From the NCBI RefSeq assembly GCF_003474435.1, contig NZ_QRNF01000014.1, positions 22,189 through 86,188 on the forward strand: a DNA stretch of 64,000 nt. Direction: 5' to 3'. This stretch comes from Ruminococcus sp. AF46-10NS. GTDB taxonomy: Bacteria > Bacillota > Clostridia > Lachnospirales > Lachnospiraceae. Shown here in pieces: positions 28,502 through 38,731 of the stretch. Numbering within the stretch: the first letter of the stretch is position 1; every line of letters begins with the position of its first letter. Below the pieces are notes generated by a model. The model was not told the origin of the DNA and made no database searches. It saw nothing but the letters and a program-made list of their open reading frames with translations. The position numbers and the translations under genes are program-made.

Positions 28502-30186
28502 TTTTCATCCTCCTGATTTCTGTAAAGAACAAATGCCTCATAAGGTTTCAGGGTCACTTTCTCCCCAAAATCCTCTCTTCCGAGATTGGTGATCAGGCAT
28601 TTGGCATTTTTCTGAAATTCTTCCGGAATTTCCATTTCTGCCACATGTTCGCTGAAATTGCAGACTGTAAGAAGTTTCTCTCCTTCAAGTGTTCTGGTAT
28701 ACGCAAAAATCTGTTCATGATCTCTGTAAAGTGCCTCAAAAGCGCCGTAAACGATCACCGGTTTTTCTTTTCTTAAACGGATCAGCTTCTGATAATAGTG
28801 GAAAATGGAATCCGGATCCACAAGCTGCTGTTTAGCATTGATCTCCTTATAATTGGAGTTTACCCTGATCCATGGCGTTCCCTCCGTAAAGCCGGCCTGA
28901 TGGGAATCCTCCCACTGCATCGGTGTTCTGGCATTGTCACGTCCTCTCAGCATCAGGCACTTCATCATGTATTCCGGTGTATAAATACCGGCTTCTGTAT
29001 ATTCATGGAAATACTGAATGCTCTCGATATCCCGGTAATCCTTAAGCTCTGTAAAATAAGCGTTGGTCATTCCAAGCTCTTCTCCCTGATAAACATAAGG
29101 AGTTCCCTGCATCATATGAAGGCAGGTTGCCAGCATCTTGGCTGAAGTTTCCCTGTATGCAGGATTATCATTTCCAAATCTGGAAACACTTCTTGGCTGG
29201 TCATGATTTCCAAGAAACAGACTGTTCCATGCTTTTCCTGCAAGCTCTTCCTGCCATTTGATCATAACCTTTTTAAATTCCCGGAAATCGTATTTCTCGG
29301 TAGTCCATTTGCCATGTTCTGATCCCTGGCCCTCTACATGCTCAAACTGGAACACCATGTTCAGCTCATTTCTGTCCTCACCTGCATATTTCTGTGCCTC
29401 TTCGATAGTCACACCAGAGGTTTCTCCAACTGTCATCACATCATATCTGGATAAAACCTCTCTGTTCATTTCCTGGAGAAACTCGTGGATCCTCGGGCCA
29501 TGGACGCAGTAAGGACCGAAATCACCGTATAATCCTCCGTTCATTTCTCCATCCGGATATGACTGATCCTTGGAGATCATGCTGATCACGTCCATTCGGA
29601 AACCATCGATTCCTTTTTCACACCAGAAATTCATCATATCGTAAACTTCCTGACGGACCTTTTCGTTTTCCCAGTTCAGATCCGGCTGTTTTCTGGAAAA
29701 CAGGTGAAGATAATACATCTCTGTCTGAGGATCATACTCCCATGCAGGTCCTCCAAATACACTTCCCCAGTTATTTGGTTCTTTTCCATTCACCGGATTC
29801 CGCCAGATATAGTAATCCCTGTAAGGATTATCTTTGGATTTTCTGCTTTCAATAAACCAGTTGTGTTCATCGGAAGTATGGTTTACAACCAAATCCATGA
29901 GGATCTTAATGCCACGTTTATGTGCTTCCTCAAGAAGCTTTTCATAATCCTCCATGGTTCCATATTCGTTATAGATCCTGCGGTAATCGGAAATATCATA
30001 GCCATTGTCATCCTGCGGGGATTCCAGCATGGGTGAGATCCAGAGAACATCTACTCCCAACTCCTTCAGATAGTCCAGTTTTTCTATAATTCCGGGAATA
30101 TCACCAATTCCATCTCCATTGCTGTCCTTAAAACTTCTCGGATAAATCTGATATACCACGCTTTCTTTCCACCAGTTTTTTTTCAT
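28498..30186 (-). CDS. GH13 alpha-glucosidase (oligo-1,6-glucosidase type)
   Basis: 562 residues, no signal peptide. Begins with WWKESVVYQIYPRSFKDSNG, the usual GH13 oligo-1,6-glucosidase start. Conserved regions are DLVVNHTSDEH (I), GFRMDVISM with the nucleophile Asp (II), MTVGETSGV with the acid/base Glu (III), and FLGNHDQPR (IV). Val after the catalytic Asp (MDVIS) is the residue usually tied to alpha-1,6 preference, which suggests isomaltose-type substrates. First gene of the operon, preceded by a promoter and a LacI-type palindrome. Confidence 0.93.
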   Translation of the reverse strand: MKKNWWKESVVYQIYPRSFKDSNGDGIGDIPGIIEKLDYLKELGVDVLWISPMLESPQDDNGYDISDYRRIYNEYGTMEDYEKLLEEAHKRGIKILMDLVVNHTSDEHNWFIESRKSKDNPYRDYYIWRNPVNGKEPNNWGSVFGGPAWEYDPQTEMYYLHLFSRKQPDLNWENEKVRQEVYDMMNFWCEKGIDGFRMDVISMISKDQSYPDGEMNGGLYGDFGPYCVHGPRIHEFLQEMNREVLSRYDVMTVGETSGVTIEEAQKYAGEDRNELNMVFQFEHVEGQGSEHGKWTTEKYDFREFKKVMIKWQEELAGKAWNSLFLGNHDQPRSVSRFGNDNPAYRETSAKMLATCLHMMQGTPYVYQGEELGMTNAYFTELKDYRDIESIQYFHEYTEAGIYTPEYMMKCLMLRGRDNARTPMQWEDSHQAGFTEGTPWIRVNSNYKEINAKQQLVDPDSIFHYYQKLIRLRKEKPVIVYGAFEALYRDHEQIFAYTRTLEGEKLLTVCNFSEHVAEMEIPEEFQKNAKCLITNLGREDFGEKVTLKPYEAFVLYRNQEDEK

Positions 30187-30224
30187 GGTAAACGGCCTCC
30201 TTTTTTCTGTTTGATTCTGAAATC

Positions 30225-30270
30225 AGCATATCCTATCCGCCCTTTAAAATCAATAGGTTTCTCGTGAAAC
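30225..30270 (-). promoter_or_regulatory. promoter and LacI-type operator of the glucosidase operon
   Basis: On the minus strand TTGATT (30253-30248) and TATGCT (30230-30225) are 17 bases apart. Directly upstream lies GTTTCTCGTGAAAC (30257-30270), a perfect 5+4+5 palindrome with CG at its centre, as in LacI/GalR-family operators. Confidence 0.65.
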
Positions 30271-30404
30271 TTAAATTTCTGCCAAACTTTTCCGTTTTTT
30301 TTATGCAGTTTTAACAATAAGTCACTACTGTCCGGTGAAAGAATTTCCATCGTATCCCGCTGATGCCCCAGGAAAAGTCGTCACAAAATAAAAAAGAGAT
30401 CCTG

Positions 30405-31411
30405 CTACTCTTTTACCGAATCTCTCTTTACAAGCCAGACAGGGCTTTTTACATTTTTTTCGGCAGGTTCCTTTCCCTCTGCCATAAGAAGCAGCTTCCG
30501 CAGAGCCAGAACTGCTTTCTGATGAATATCCTGATGAATAGTGGTCAGCTTTGGCCGGACGATCTGCGCATAAAAATTATCATCAAAGCCGGTAATGGAA
30601 ATCTGATCCGGAATCCTGATTCCTCTGTCTGTAAAATAATTGATAGCTTCCACAGCTGTGTAATCAGAAGAAAATGCCAGTGCCTTTGTCTCCAGAAAAT
30701 GTGGCAGCAGCTCTTCATATTTTTTCAGTCTGCGCCGGGGTTCCTGAGGAACCACCACATAACGGGAACGGCTGCAGAAGCCGCCATTTCTTTCCATTGC
30801 CTGTTTAAATCCAAGCCACCTGGCATAATCACTGTCCTCTTCTGTCTCCGCAATAAAAAGCGCCCGGTGGTATCCACAGGAATACAGATATTCCCCGATC
30901 TGATATCCTCCGGAATAATCATCTACTCCTACATTTTGAAAGCTATATTCGCCTTTCGGATAGGCATCGATCAATACCATCTTTTATTCAGCTTTCTGGA
31001 AAGCTGGTGATACTGCTCTTCGTTATATCCTATAATGATAAGACCTTCCACATTCCAGCGGGATGCCATATCTACCACATTATCAATCTTTTCCCCACCA
31101 ATGAGCATAATGTAGTAGCCTTTGTTCTCCGCTTCCACCTGCAGCGTTCCGGTGATCTCTCCCACAAATGAATCCTGCAGAGACTGCATGCCATGGATAA
31201 AAGAAAAACCGAGAACTACTCCTATGATCCTTGATCCATGTCCGGAAAGCATCACAGATCCCATGTGAGGAACATAATTCTGCTCCTTCAGGATCGCTGT
31301 GATCCGGTCAATGGTACTCTGCGAAACCCGTTTTGTATTTCCATTTATCACATTGGATACGGTTGTACGACTGACCCCTGCCATATCCGCGATATCCTGC
31401 AGCCTTATCAT
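30405..31411 (-). CDS. LacI-family transcriptional regulator (frameshifted)
   Basis: Sugar-responsive repressor. The HTH is at the N-terminus (RLQDIADMAGVSRTTVSNVI, residues 3-22), then the hinge NGNTKRVSQSTIDRI and a periplasmic-binding-like sensor domain. The first frame ends ...SRKLNKRWY and the second starts inside MVLIDAYPKGEYSF. Adding one A to the A run at about 30982-30985 joins them into about 335 residues, the family norm. The sensor domain continues with VGVDDYSGGYQIGEYL and ITGFDDNFYAQIVRPKLTT. By position it should control the GH13-GH31 operon through the palindrome at 30257. Confidence 0.88.
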
Positions 31412-31578
31412 TTCATTGAATACTGCATCAGCTCATAATGAAGCTCACAGCCCTCATAGATCTCTGCAGGCAGCAGTGCTCTTGCAACGACCTTCAATTC
31501 TTCTTCCGTCTGATCCACGCGCTGAAGATGAGCGTAATCTCCGTCAATCTGTTTTACGATATAATCACATACCAGCAT
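31408..31578 (-). CDS. small conserved-looking protein, unknown
   Basis: 56 residues from the ATG at 31578 (MLVCDYIVKQIDGDYAHLQR...). The pattern IDGDYAHL...VARALLPAEIYEGCELHYE recalls small beta-barrel proteins of the DUF3006 kind, but that is a resemblance only. Its stop overlaps the LacI start (ATGA), so it is translationally coupled to the regulator and likely has its own promoter after the EF-G terminator. The longer frame up to 31650 runs through that terminator and is not likely translated. Confidence 0.65.
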   Translation of the reverse strand: MLVCDYIVKQIDGDYAHLQRVDQTEEELKVVARALLPAEIYEGCELHYELMQYSMK

Positions 31579-31614
31579 TATTTTATCCTCTCTCTTTCTT
31601 TTAATATATTCAGT

Positions 31615-31647
31615 TAAAAACAGGCTACAGCAAATGCTGCAGCCTGT
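31615..31647 (-). terminator. terminator of the EF-G-like gene
   Basis: On the minus strand GACAGGCTGCAGC / GCTGTAGCCTGTT with one G-U pair is followed by a T run. Confidence 0.85.
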
Positions 31648-31690
31648 CAACTCTATATCCTACCCCCATAAGATATTCTTGTAGACCTTC

Positions 31691-33781
31691 TTATTCGTCA
31701 GCTCCCTCAACCTTGCTTGCACGTGCTGCGATCTCTTTCTCCTGAATATCATTCGGAGCCTGCTCATAACGTGCAAACTCATAGGAGAAATCTCCGCTTC
31801 CGCCTGTCATGGAACGGAGCACTGTGGAATATCCATAGATCTCAAGCAACGGAACATCTGCCTCGATAATGGTATTGCCTTCATGATCCGGATTCATTCC
31901 AAGAACACGGCCACGTCTCTTGTTGAGATCGCCCATAACATCACCTGTATATTTATCCGGAACAATCACCTTCATGGAGATGATCGGCTCAAGAAGTACA
32001 GGAGAAGCCTCCATGAAGCCCTTCTTGAATGCAAGGATTGTCGCCATCTTAAATGCCATCTCAGAAGAATCAACCGGATGATAAGATCCATCATAAAGCG
32101 TAGCCTTCACGCCAACTACAGGATATGCAGCAAGAGGTCCTTTCTGAACACATTCCTGAAGTCCCTTCTCAACTGCAGGGAAGTAGTTCTTCGGAACTGC
32201 ACCGCCGACAACAACCTGCTCAAATACATAAGGAGTTTCCAGATCACCGGACGGCTCAAAACGCATCTTAACATGGCCGTACTGTCCGTGTCCGCCGGAC
32301 TGTTTCTTATGTTTGCCTTCTACATCCGAATTCTTACGAAGCGTTTCACGGAACGGAACCTTCGGTTTGGAAAGTTCAACATCTACTTTATAGCGTTCTT
32401 TCAGCTTGCTTACTACGATGTCAAGATGCTGGTCGCCCATACCATAAATCAAGCTCTGGCGGTTTGCACTGTCATTGACAACCTTAAGAGTATTGTCCTC
32501 ACTCATCATCTTGGCAAGTGACTGAGCGATCTTATCTTCATCGCCCTTCTTTACAGCCTTAAATCTCTTATATGTATATGGTGTGGAAAGAACTGCCTTC
32601 GGATAAAGGATCGGGTTCGCCTTAGTTGCAAGGCTGTCGCCTGTCTGCACGCTGCCAAGCTTGGCAATGGCACCGATATCACCTGCAAAAAGCTCCGGAA
32701 CTTCGATCGGTTTGGAACCTTCCATAACATAAAGCTTATTTACACGCTCCTCTGTTCCCTTCTCTACATTAAGAAGTGTATCATCGGATTTCAGGACACC
32801 GGAGCATACCTTGATCAGAGAATATTTACCAAGGAACGGATCAGCGATGGTCTTAAATACATAAGCAGATTTCGCCTTGGCAAAATCATAGTTGGCTTCA
32901 AAGATCTCATTGGTCTTCTGTGCGATACCGTTACAGGAACGTCCGCTCGGGCTCGGGAAATATCCGCAGATATCATCAAGAAGGTTGGATACGCCACGAA
33001 GGTTCACAGGTGATCCCATACATACAGGAACAATACTTCCATCCTGTACATTCGTTGCAATAGCTGCGGAAACCTCAGCTACAGAGAATGTATCTCCCTC
33101 AAAATAACGATCCATAAATTCTTCGCTGGTCTCTGCAACAGACTCCATCAGAGTTTCATGGTATTTCTCCAGGTATTCGGTCAGGTAATCAGGAACCGGG
33201 CATTCTTCCTTGCCGGCCTTGTCAATGTATCTTCTTCCGGCCTGTTTCACAACATTGACATATCCTACGAACTTGCCGTCCTCACGGATCGGAAAATGAA
33301 GGGGAGCGATTCTCTTGCCATACAGCTCTGTCAGTTCTTCCACGACCTCACGATAGCTGACATCATCCACATCCATATCTGTAACAAAGATCATACGCGG
33401 AAGTTTATATTTCTCGCAGAGATTCCATGCCTTCTGTGTTCCTACCTGAACACCGGCCTTACCGGAAACAACGATGATCGCTGCATCTGCTGCACTGACT
33501 GCTTCCTCTACTTCTCCCACAAAATCGAAATATCCAGGTGTATCCAGCACATTTACTTTCATCTTATCCCATGGTACCGGAATCAAAGAAGTTGTGATGG
33601 AAAAATGTCTCTTTATTTCTTCCTTGTCATAATCGCTGACAGTATTGCCATCCTCAACACGTCCGAGTCTGCTGGTCATACCTGCCAGATAAGCCATTGC
33701 CTCAGCCAGTGTTGTCTTGCCTGCGCCACCATGACCTAATAGGACTACATTTCTGATTCGGTCTGTTCTGAAAACGTCCAT
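31691..33781 (-). CDS. EF-G-like translation GTPase (EF-G paralogue)
   Basis: 696 residues with all five EF-G domains. G1 is GHGGAGKTTLAEAM (not the canonical AHIDAGKTT), G3 is DTPGYFDF. The G4 motif, normally NKxD, reads VTDMDVDD, so the guanine-recognition Asn and Lys are replaced. Domain IV loop is in SGGHGQYGHVKMRFEPSG. These features mark the second, non-housekeeping EF-G class common in clostridia, whose role is unclear; it need not be the elongation factor. The ATG at 33781 has GGGAGG 8 bases upstream and is preferred to 33820. Single gene. Confidence 0.88.
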   Translation of the reverse strand: MDVFRTDRIRNVVLLGHGGAGKTTLAEAMAYLAGMTSRLGRVEDGNTVSDYDKEEIKRHFSITTSLIPVPWDKMKVNVLDTPGYFDFVGEVEEAVSAADAAIIVVSGKAGVQVGTQKAWNLCEKYKLPRMIFVTDMDVDDVSYREVVEELTELYGKRIAPLHFPIREDGKFVGYVNVVKQAGRRYIDKAGKEECPVPDYLTEYLEKYHETLMESVAETSEEFMDRYFEGDTFSVAEVSAAIATNVQDGSIVPVCMGSPVNLRGVSNLLDDICGYFPSPSGRSCNGIAQKTNEIFEANYDFAKAKSAYVFKTIADPFLGKYSLIKVCSGVLKSDDTLLNVEKGTEERVNKLYVMEGSKPIEVPELFAGDIGAIAKLGSVQTGDSLATKANPILYPKAVLSTPYTYKRFKAVKKGDEDKIAQSLAKMMSEDNTLKVVNDSANRQSLIYGMGDQHLDIVVSKLKERYKVDVELSKPKVPFRETLRKNSDVEGKHKKQSGGHGQYGHVKMRFEPSGDLETPYVFEQVVVGGAVPKNYFPAVEKGLQECVQKGPLAAYPVVGVKATLYDGSYHPVDSSEMAFKMATILAFKKGFMEASPVLLEPIISMKVIVPDKYTGDVMGDLNKRRGRVLGMNPDHEGNTIIEADVPLLEIYGYSTVLRSMTGGSGDFSYEFARYEQAPNDIQEKEIAARASKVEGADE

Positions 33782-33935
33782 ATGTAATACCTCCCTGTTT
33801 GTCTTACTTAATATGTTCACATTTTACTAAATTTCCATGCAAATTTCAAGTATTTTATTCAATTTTGACAACTTTTTTTCAGAAAGTTTTTTGATATACC
33901 GTCAATTCGTTGGAATATGTGTATGAAACGTCTGA

Positions 33936-34658
33936 TCAAAACTTACGGTTCACATATTTCTTCACAGCGTCAACAGAACGGTTCAGCACCAGCTCTTCCG
34001 GAAAATCCAGCTTTGTCAGCAAATCCCTGGCAAGATCAAATTCTCCGATCAGCAGGTCAAAATGGGCATCACTGTCCATGACAACAGGAACCTGATATTT
34101 TTTACAGTAATTCAGCATGACAGTGTCATTCTCCACTGCATTCTCGCGGGTGCAGTCCGGATCCATAGAATGATTGTTCAGCTCCAGGACTTTTCCGTAT
34201 TCTCTCGCTCCCTGTACCAGTGCTTCATAATCAATCTCATATCTTCCGTCATCCGGATGGCCGATAATATTAATGTATGGATTCTTCATGGCATTAAGAT
34301 AAGCTTCTGTATTCTCTGCTCTGCTGCCCGGACGGATACAGGGGACATGAAGACTTGCGATCACCACATCCAGCTTTTCCAGTGTTTTCTGCTCCAGATC
34401 TACAGTTCCTGCCGCATCCAGAATGTTTACTTCTGAGCCCAGCAGAAGCTGGATGCCATACATTTCTCTTGGAACAACTTTAATGTTCTGGAAATAAAAC
34501 TTATGACAGGTTCCGGGCATTTTCGGTGCGTGTTCCGTGATGCCAAGAAGCTCAAGTCCTTTATCCGAAGCAGCTTTCGCCATCTCCCGAAGCGTACAGT
34601 AAGCATGTCCACTGGCAACTGTGTGGGTGTGCAGATCCATGACTGAATGGTATTTCAT
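33936..34658 (-). CDS. PHP-domain phosphatase (YcdX family)
   Basis: 240 residues. Metal ligands of the PHP fold are visible: MDLHTHTVASGHAYCTLREM at the N-terminus, GITEHAPKMPGTCH, IASLHVPCIRPG, NIIGHPDDGRYEID, LELNNHS and VMDSDAHF near the C-terminus. YcdX-type proteins are trinuclear zinc phosphatases; the physiological substrate is not settled. Divergent from tyrA. The stretch 33782-33935 holds only the upstream end of the EF-G gene region and no further feature. Confidence 0.9.
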   Translation of the reverse strand: MKYHSVMDLHTHTVASGHAYCTLREMAKAASDKGLELLGITEHAPKMPGTCHKFYFQNIKVVPREMYGIQLLLGSEVNILDAAGTVDLEQKTLEKLDVVIASLHVPCIRPGSRAENTEAYLNAMKNPYINIIGHPDDGRYEIDYEALVQGAREYGKVLELNNHSMDPDCTRENAVENDTVMLNYCKKYQVPVVMDSDAHFDLLIGEFDLARDLLTKLDFPEELVLNRSVDAVKKYVNRKF

Positions 34659-34790
34659 AACAAACTCTCCTCTGTTTTTAGTTTTTCTATATTATACGTC
34701 CGTGCTTCTGATATTAACAAGAAGTTTTATGTAAAACGCATTCTTTTTCAGAAATTCCCTTTAATAAAGATTTCTCTTTTGATACATTTA

Positions 34791-34819
34791 TTGACATTTT
34801 TCACACTTTCTTTTACAAT
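34791..34819 (+). promoter_or_regulatory. sigma-A promoter of tyrA-aroA
   Basis: A perfect TTGACA (34791-34796) and TACAAT (34814-34819) are 17 bases apart, about 59 bases before the tyrA start. Confidence 0.75.
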
Positions 34820-34877
34820 ATATTCGTGATTTACACTATTAAAGAATAAAAGTAACCTGAAAGGACTCTGAAGTAAT

Positions 34878-35968
34878 ATGAAAACCATAGGTTTTATCGG
34901 CCTGGGACTCATTGGCGGTTCCGTTGCCAGAACCATCCGAAAATTTCATCCGGATTACCATCTGCTGGCTTTTGACACAGACAGAGAAGCTCTGGCAGAA
35001 GCAGTCAGCAGTAATATCATAGACGGTGTATGTGATATTGAGGACGAACGTTTCCGCAGCTGCGATTACATTTTCCTCTGCGCACCAGTAGAATTCAATG
35101 TGGAATACATGGAGAAGATGAAAGACTCCCTTGGCGAGAACTGTATCCTCACAGATGTGGGAAGCGTCAAGAGTATCATCCACGAAAAGGTAACTGAGCT
35201 TGGATTAGATTCCAGATTTATCGGCGGACACCCGATGGCAGGATCTGAGCGCAGCGGTTTTTCTAATTCCAGTGATCATCTTCTTGAGAATGCTTACTAT
35301 ATTATCACTCCAGGAGGCGAGGTTCCTCTGGATCGAATATCCGATTTTACGGAACTGATTTCTTCCCTTGGTGCTATTCCTCTTGTGATCACAGCAGAAG
35401 AACATGACTTCATAACAGCCGGCGTCAGCATCTTCCTCATATCGTAGCTTCTGCTCTTGTCAACCTTGTTAAACTTCTGGACAATGAGGCAGAATACATG
35501 AAGATGATCGCAGCAGGCGGTTTCCGCGATATTACACGTATTGCTTCCTCGTCTCCGATCATGTGGGAGCAGATCTGCCTGGAAAATCAGAAGAATATCT
35601 CCACAGTTCTGGATGAATTCATCCGTATGCTGATCCAGATCCGCTGTTCCATTGATAATAAAGAATCTGACAATATTTTTGATATGTTCGCAAGCTCCAA
35701 GGACTACCGCGATTCTATTGATATTCTGGACAACAGCCTGATTCCCCGCTCTTATGTCCTTTATATTGATGTGGCTGATGAAGCCGGTGCTATCGCGACT
35801 ATCGCAACCATACTTGCAACAGAAAAGGTCAGCATCAAGAATATCGGCATTATCCATAACCGTGAATTTGAAGACGGCGTTCTGAAGATCGAGTTCTACA
35901 CAGACCAGGCTTTAGAGCAGGCGAAAGTTCTTCTTAATAAACGTAATTACAAAATCTGCGAACGCTGA
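34878..35968 (+). CDS. tyrA: prephenate dehydrogenase with ACT domain (frameshifted)
   Basis: Oxidative decarboxylation of prephenate to 4-hydroxyphenylpyruvate in tyrosine synthesis. NAD-binding GLGLIGGSVA at residue 8, GGHPMAGSERSGF near 117, then HDFITAGVS. The raw frame ends there; adding one C at about 35429 (GTCAGCATC to GTCAGCCATC) gives the conserved HLPHIVASALVNLV and continues to GGFRDITRIASSSP. The C-terminal ACT domain (YVLYIDVADEAGAIATIATI) should bind tyrosine for feedback control. Restored length about 363, typical. Followed by aroA after 98 bases. Confidence 0.93.
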
Positions 35969-35973
35969 TGAAT

Positions 35974-36032
35974 GTCAGACACCAAAACAGATTTTCATTA
36001 TATAAATCATGCGCGATCCGTACTGGTGTCTG
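35974..36032 (+). promoter_or_regulatory. hairpin between tyrA and aroA
   Basis: Perfect arms TCAGACACCA (35974-35983) and TGGTGTCTGA (36023-36032) with a 39-base loop and no T run. Possibly an RNA processing or stability element in the shared transcript. Confidence 0.4.
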
Positions 36033-36045
36033 AAACAAAAACTAA

Positions 36046-37339
<1,294 letters not shown>

Positions 37340-37400
37340 TATATGATCAATGCCAGGATTATTCTTCACTGATCCGGCAATCCGAGTAAAAATATTCAAC

Positions 37401-37463
37401 GGAACTTTTTATCTGTACGCTTCCTGCTCTGGCTTTGGCAGACAGATAAAAAGTTCCTTTTTT
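37401..37463 (+). terminator. terminator of tyrA-aroA
   Basis: A perfect 16-bp stem (37401-37416 with 37442-37457) and a run of T follow the aroA stop by about 60 bases. Confidence 0.9.
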
Positions 37464-37590
37464 ATTTTTCTTTGATTTTTTTGCATATATTTCATCTTTT
37501 CGGAAATGCTATTCTCAAGATAAAACATTTTTTTGATAAAGTTTATCCTTTTTCTTCCAGTTTACCCCTTTTCAAATTGATAAAGCCATG

Positions 37591-37617
37591 ATATTATTTT
37601 GTCCGGAAAAATAATAT
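37591..37617 (+). promoter_or_regulatory. palindromic leader site of the dehydrogenase gene
   Basis: Perfect 10-bp arms ATATTATTTT (37591-37600) and AAAATAATAT (37608-37617) with a 7-base spacer end 20 bases before the start codon. It could act as an operator or a leader hairpin. It does not match the Rex consensus TTGTGAANNNNTTCACAA. Confidence 0.5.
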
Positions 37618-37637
37618 TCCAGAGAGGAGCAACTATT

Positions 37638-38624
37638 ATGAGAATTTTGTTTTATGACACCAAGAGCTACGATAAGGAATTTTTTGAGAAGCTGCTTCCG
37701 TCCTATCCAGGCATTGAAATCAAATTTATTGAAGCCAACATCCATGAGGAAACAGCAACTCTTGCCCACGGCTATGATGCCATCTGCGCATTTGTAAATG
37801 CTGACCTTGGCGCACCGGTAATTGAAGAACTGCACCGTCAGGGTGTAAAGCTGATTCTGATGCGCTGTGCCGGATACAACAATGTTGATCTGGAAACAAC
37901 AGTTAAATGCGGAATCCAGGTTGTCCGTGTCCCTGGCTATTCCCCGGAAGCAGTTGCCGAGCACGCGATGGCTCTTGCCCTGACAGCCAACCGCCATACA
38001 CATAAAGCCTATATCAAATGCCGTGAAAACAATTTTGCACTGAACGGTCTGATGGGTGTGAACTTTTATCAGAAAACAGCCGGTATTATCGGTACCGGAA
38101 AAATCGGTCAGGCTATGGCAAAGATCTGCCGCGGTTTTGGCATGCGTGTCATTGCCTACGATCTTTTCCCAAATAAAAGCCTGGATTTTCTGGAATATGT
38201 TTCACTGGACGAACTTCTTGCAACCAGTGATCTGATCAGCCTTCACTGTCCGATGACTCCGGAGACAGAGCATCTGATTAATTCTGAAACTATTGCAAAA
38301 ATGAAAGACGGCGTGATCCTGGTCAACACTTCCAGAGGTGGATTGATCAAAACCGATGATCTTATTGCAGGAATCCGTGACCATAAATTCTTTGCTGTTG
38401 GTCTGGATGTTTATGAAGAAGAATCTGCTTATGTATACGAGGATATGTCCAGCAGCATTCTCCCGACTTCCACCATCCAGCGTCTGCTGTCTTTCCCGAA
38501 TGTTACCATGACTTCCCATCAGGGATTCTTCACAGTTGAGGCACTGACCAATATCGCTGAGACAACACTGGAAAATGCACGTGCATTTATGAACGGCGAG
38601 GAACTGAAAAATCAGGTTCAGTGA
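37638..38624 (+). CDS. D-lactate dehydrogenase-like 2-hydroxyacid dehydrogenase
   Basis: 328 residues from MRILFYDTKSYDKEFF, with AGAGGAG 8 bases upstream of the ATG at 37638. NAD-binding GIIGTGKIGQAMAKIC near residue 150, catalytic Arg in VNTSRGGLI near 233, Glu in VYEEESAYVYED, and catalytic His in SHQGFFTVEAL near 296. The AGYNNVDL and HCPMTPETEHLIN segments place it with fermentative D-lactate dehydrogenases (LdhA type), which reduce pyruvate to D-lactate with NADH. A close alternative is another 2-ketoacid as substrate. Single gene with leader palindrome and terminator. Confidence 0.88.
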   Translation: MRILFYDTKSYDKEFFEKLLPSYPGIEIKFIEANIHEETATLAHGYDAICAFVNADLGAPVIEELHRQGVKLILMRCAGYNNVDLETTVKCGIQVVRVPGYSPEAVAEHAMALALTANRHTHKAYIKCRENNFALNGLMGVNFYQKTAGIIGTGKIGQAMAKICRGFGMRVIAYDLFPNKSLDFLEYVSLDELLATSDLISLHCPMTPETEHLINSETIAKMKDGVILVNTSRGGLIKTDDLIAGIRDHKFFAVGLDVYEEESAYVYEDMSSSILPTSTIQRLLSFPNVTMTSHQGFFTVEALTNIAETTLENARAFMNGEELKNQVQ

Positions 38625-38658
38625 TGAGTCACTGATTTTTTTCAAATTATTGGATATT

Positions 38659-38704
38659 AAAAAAACCGGACACAGATTAATTAATATCTGTATCCGGGTT
38701 TTTT
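38659..38704. terminator. bidirectional terminator
   Basis: Stem CCGGACACAGAT / ATCTGTATCCGG (one mismatch) with A and T runs on either side, between the convergent dehydrogenase and lipoprotein genes. Confidence 0.85.
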
Positions 38705-38731
38705 ATTCATAATTAAGCAAATATTTATTCC

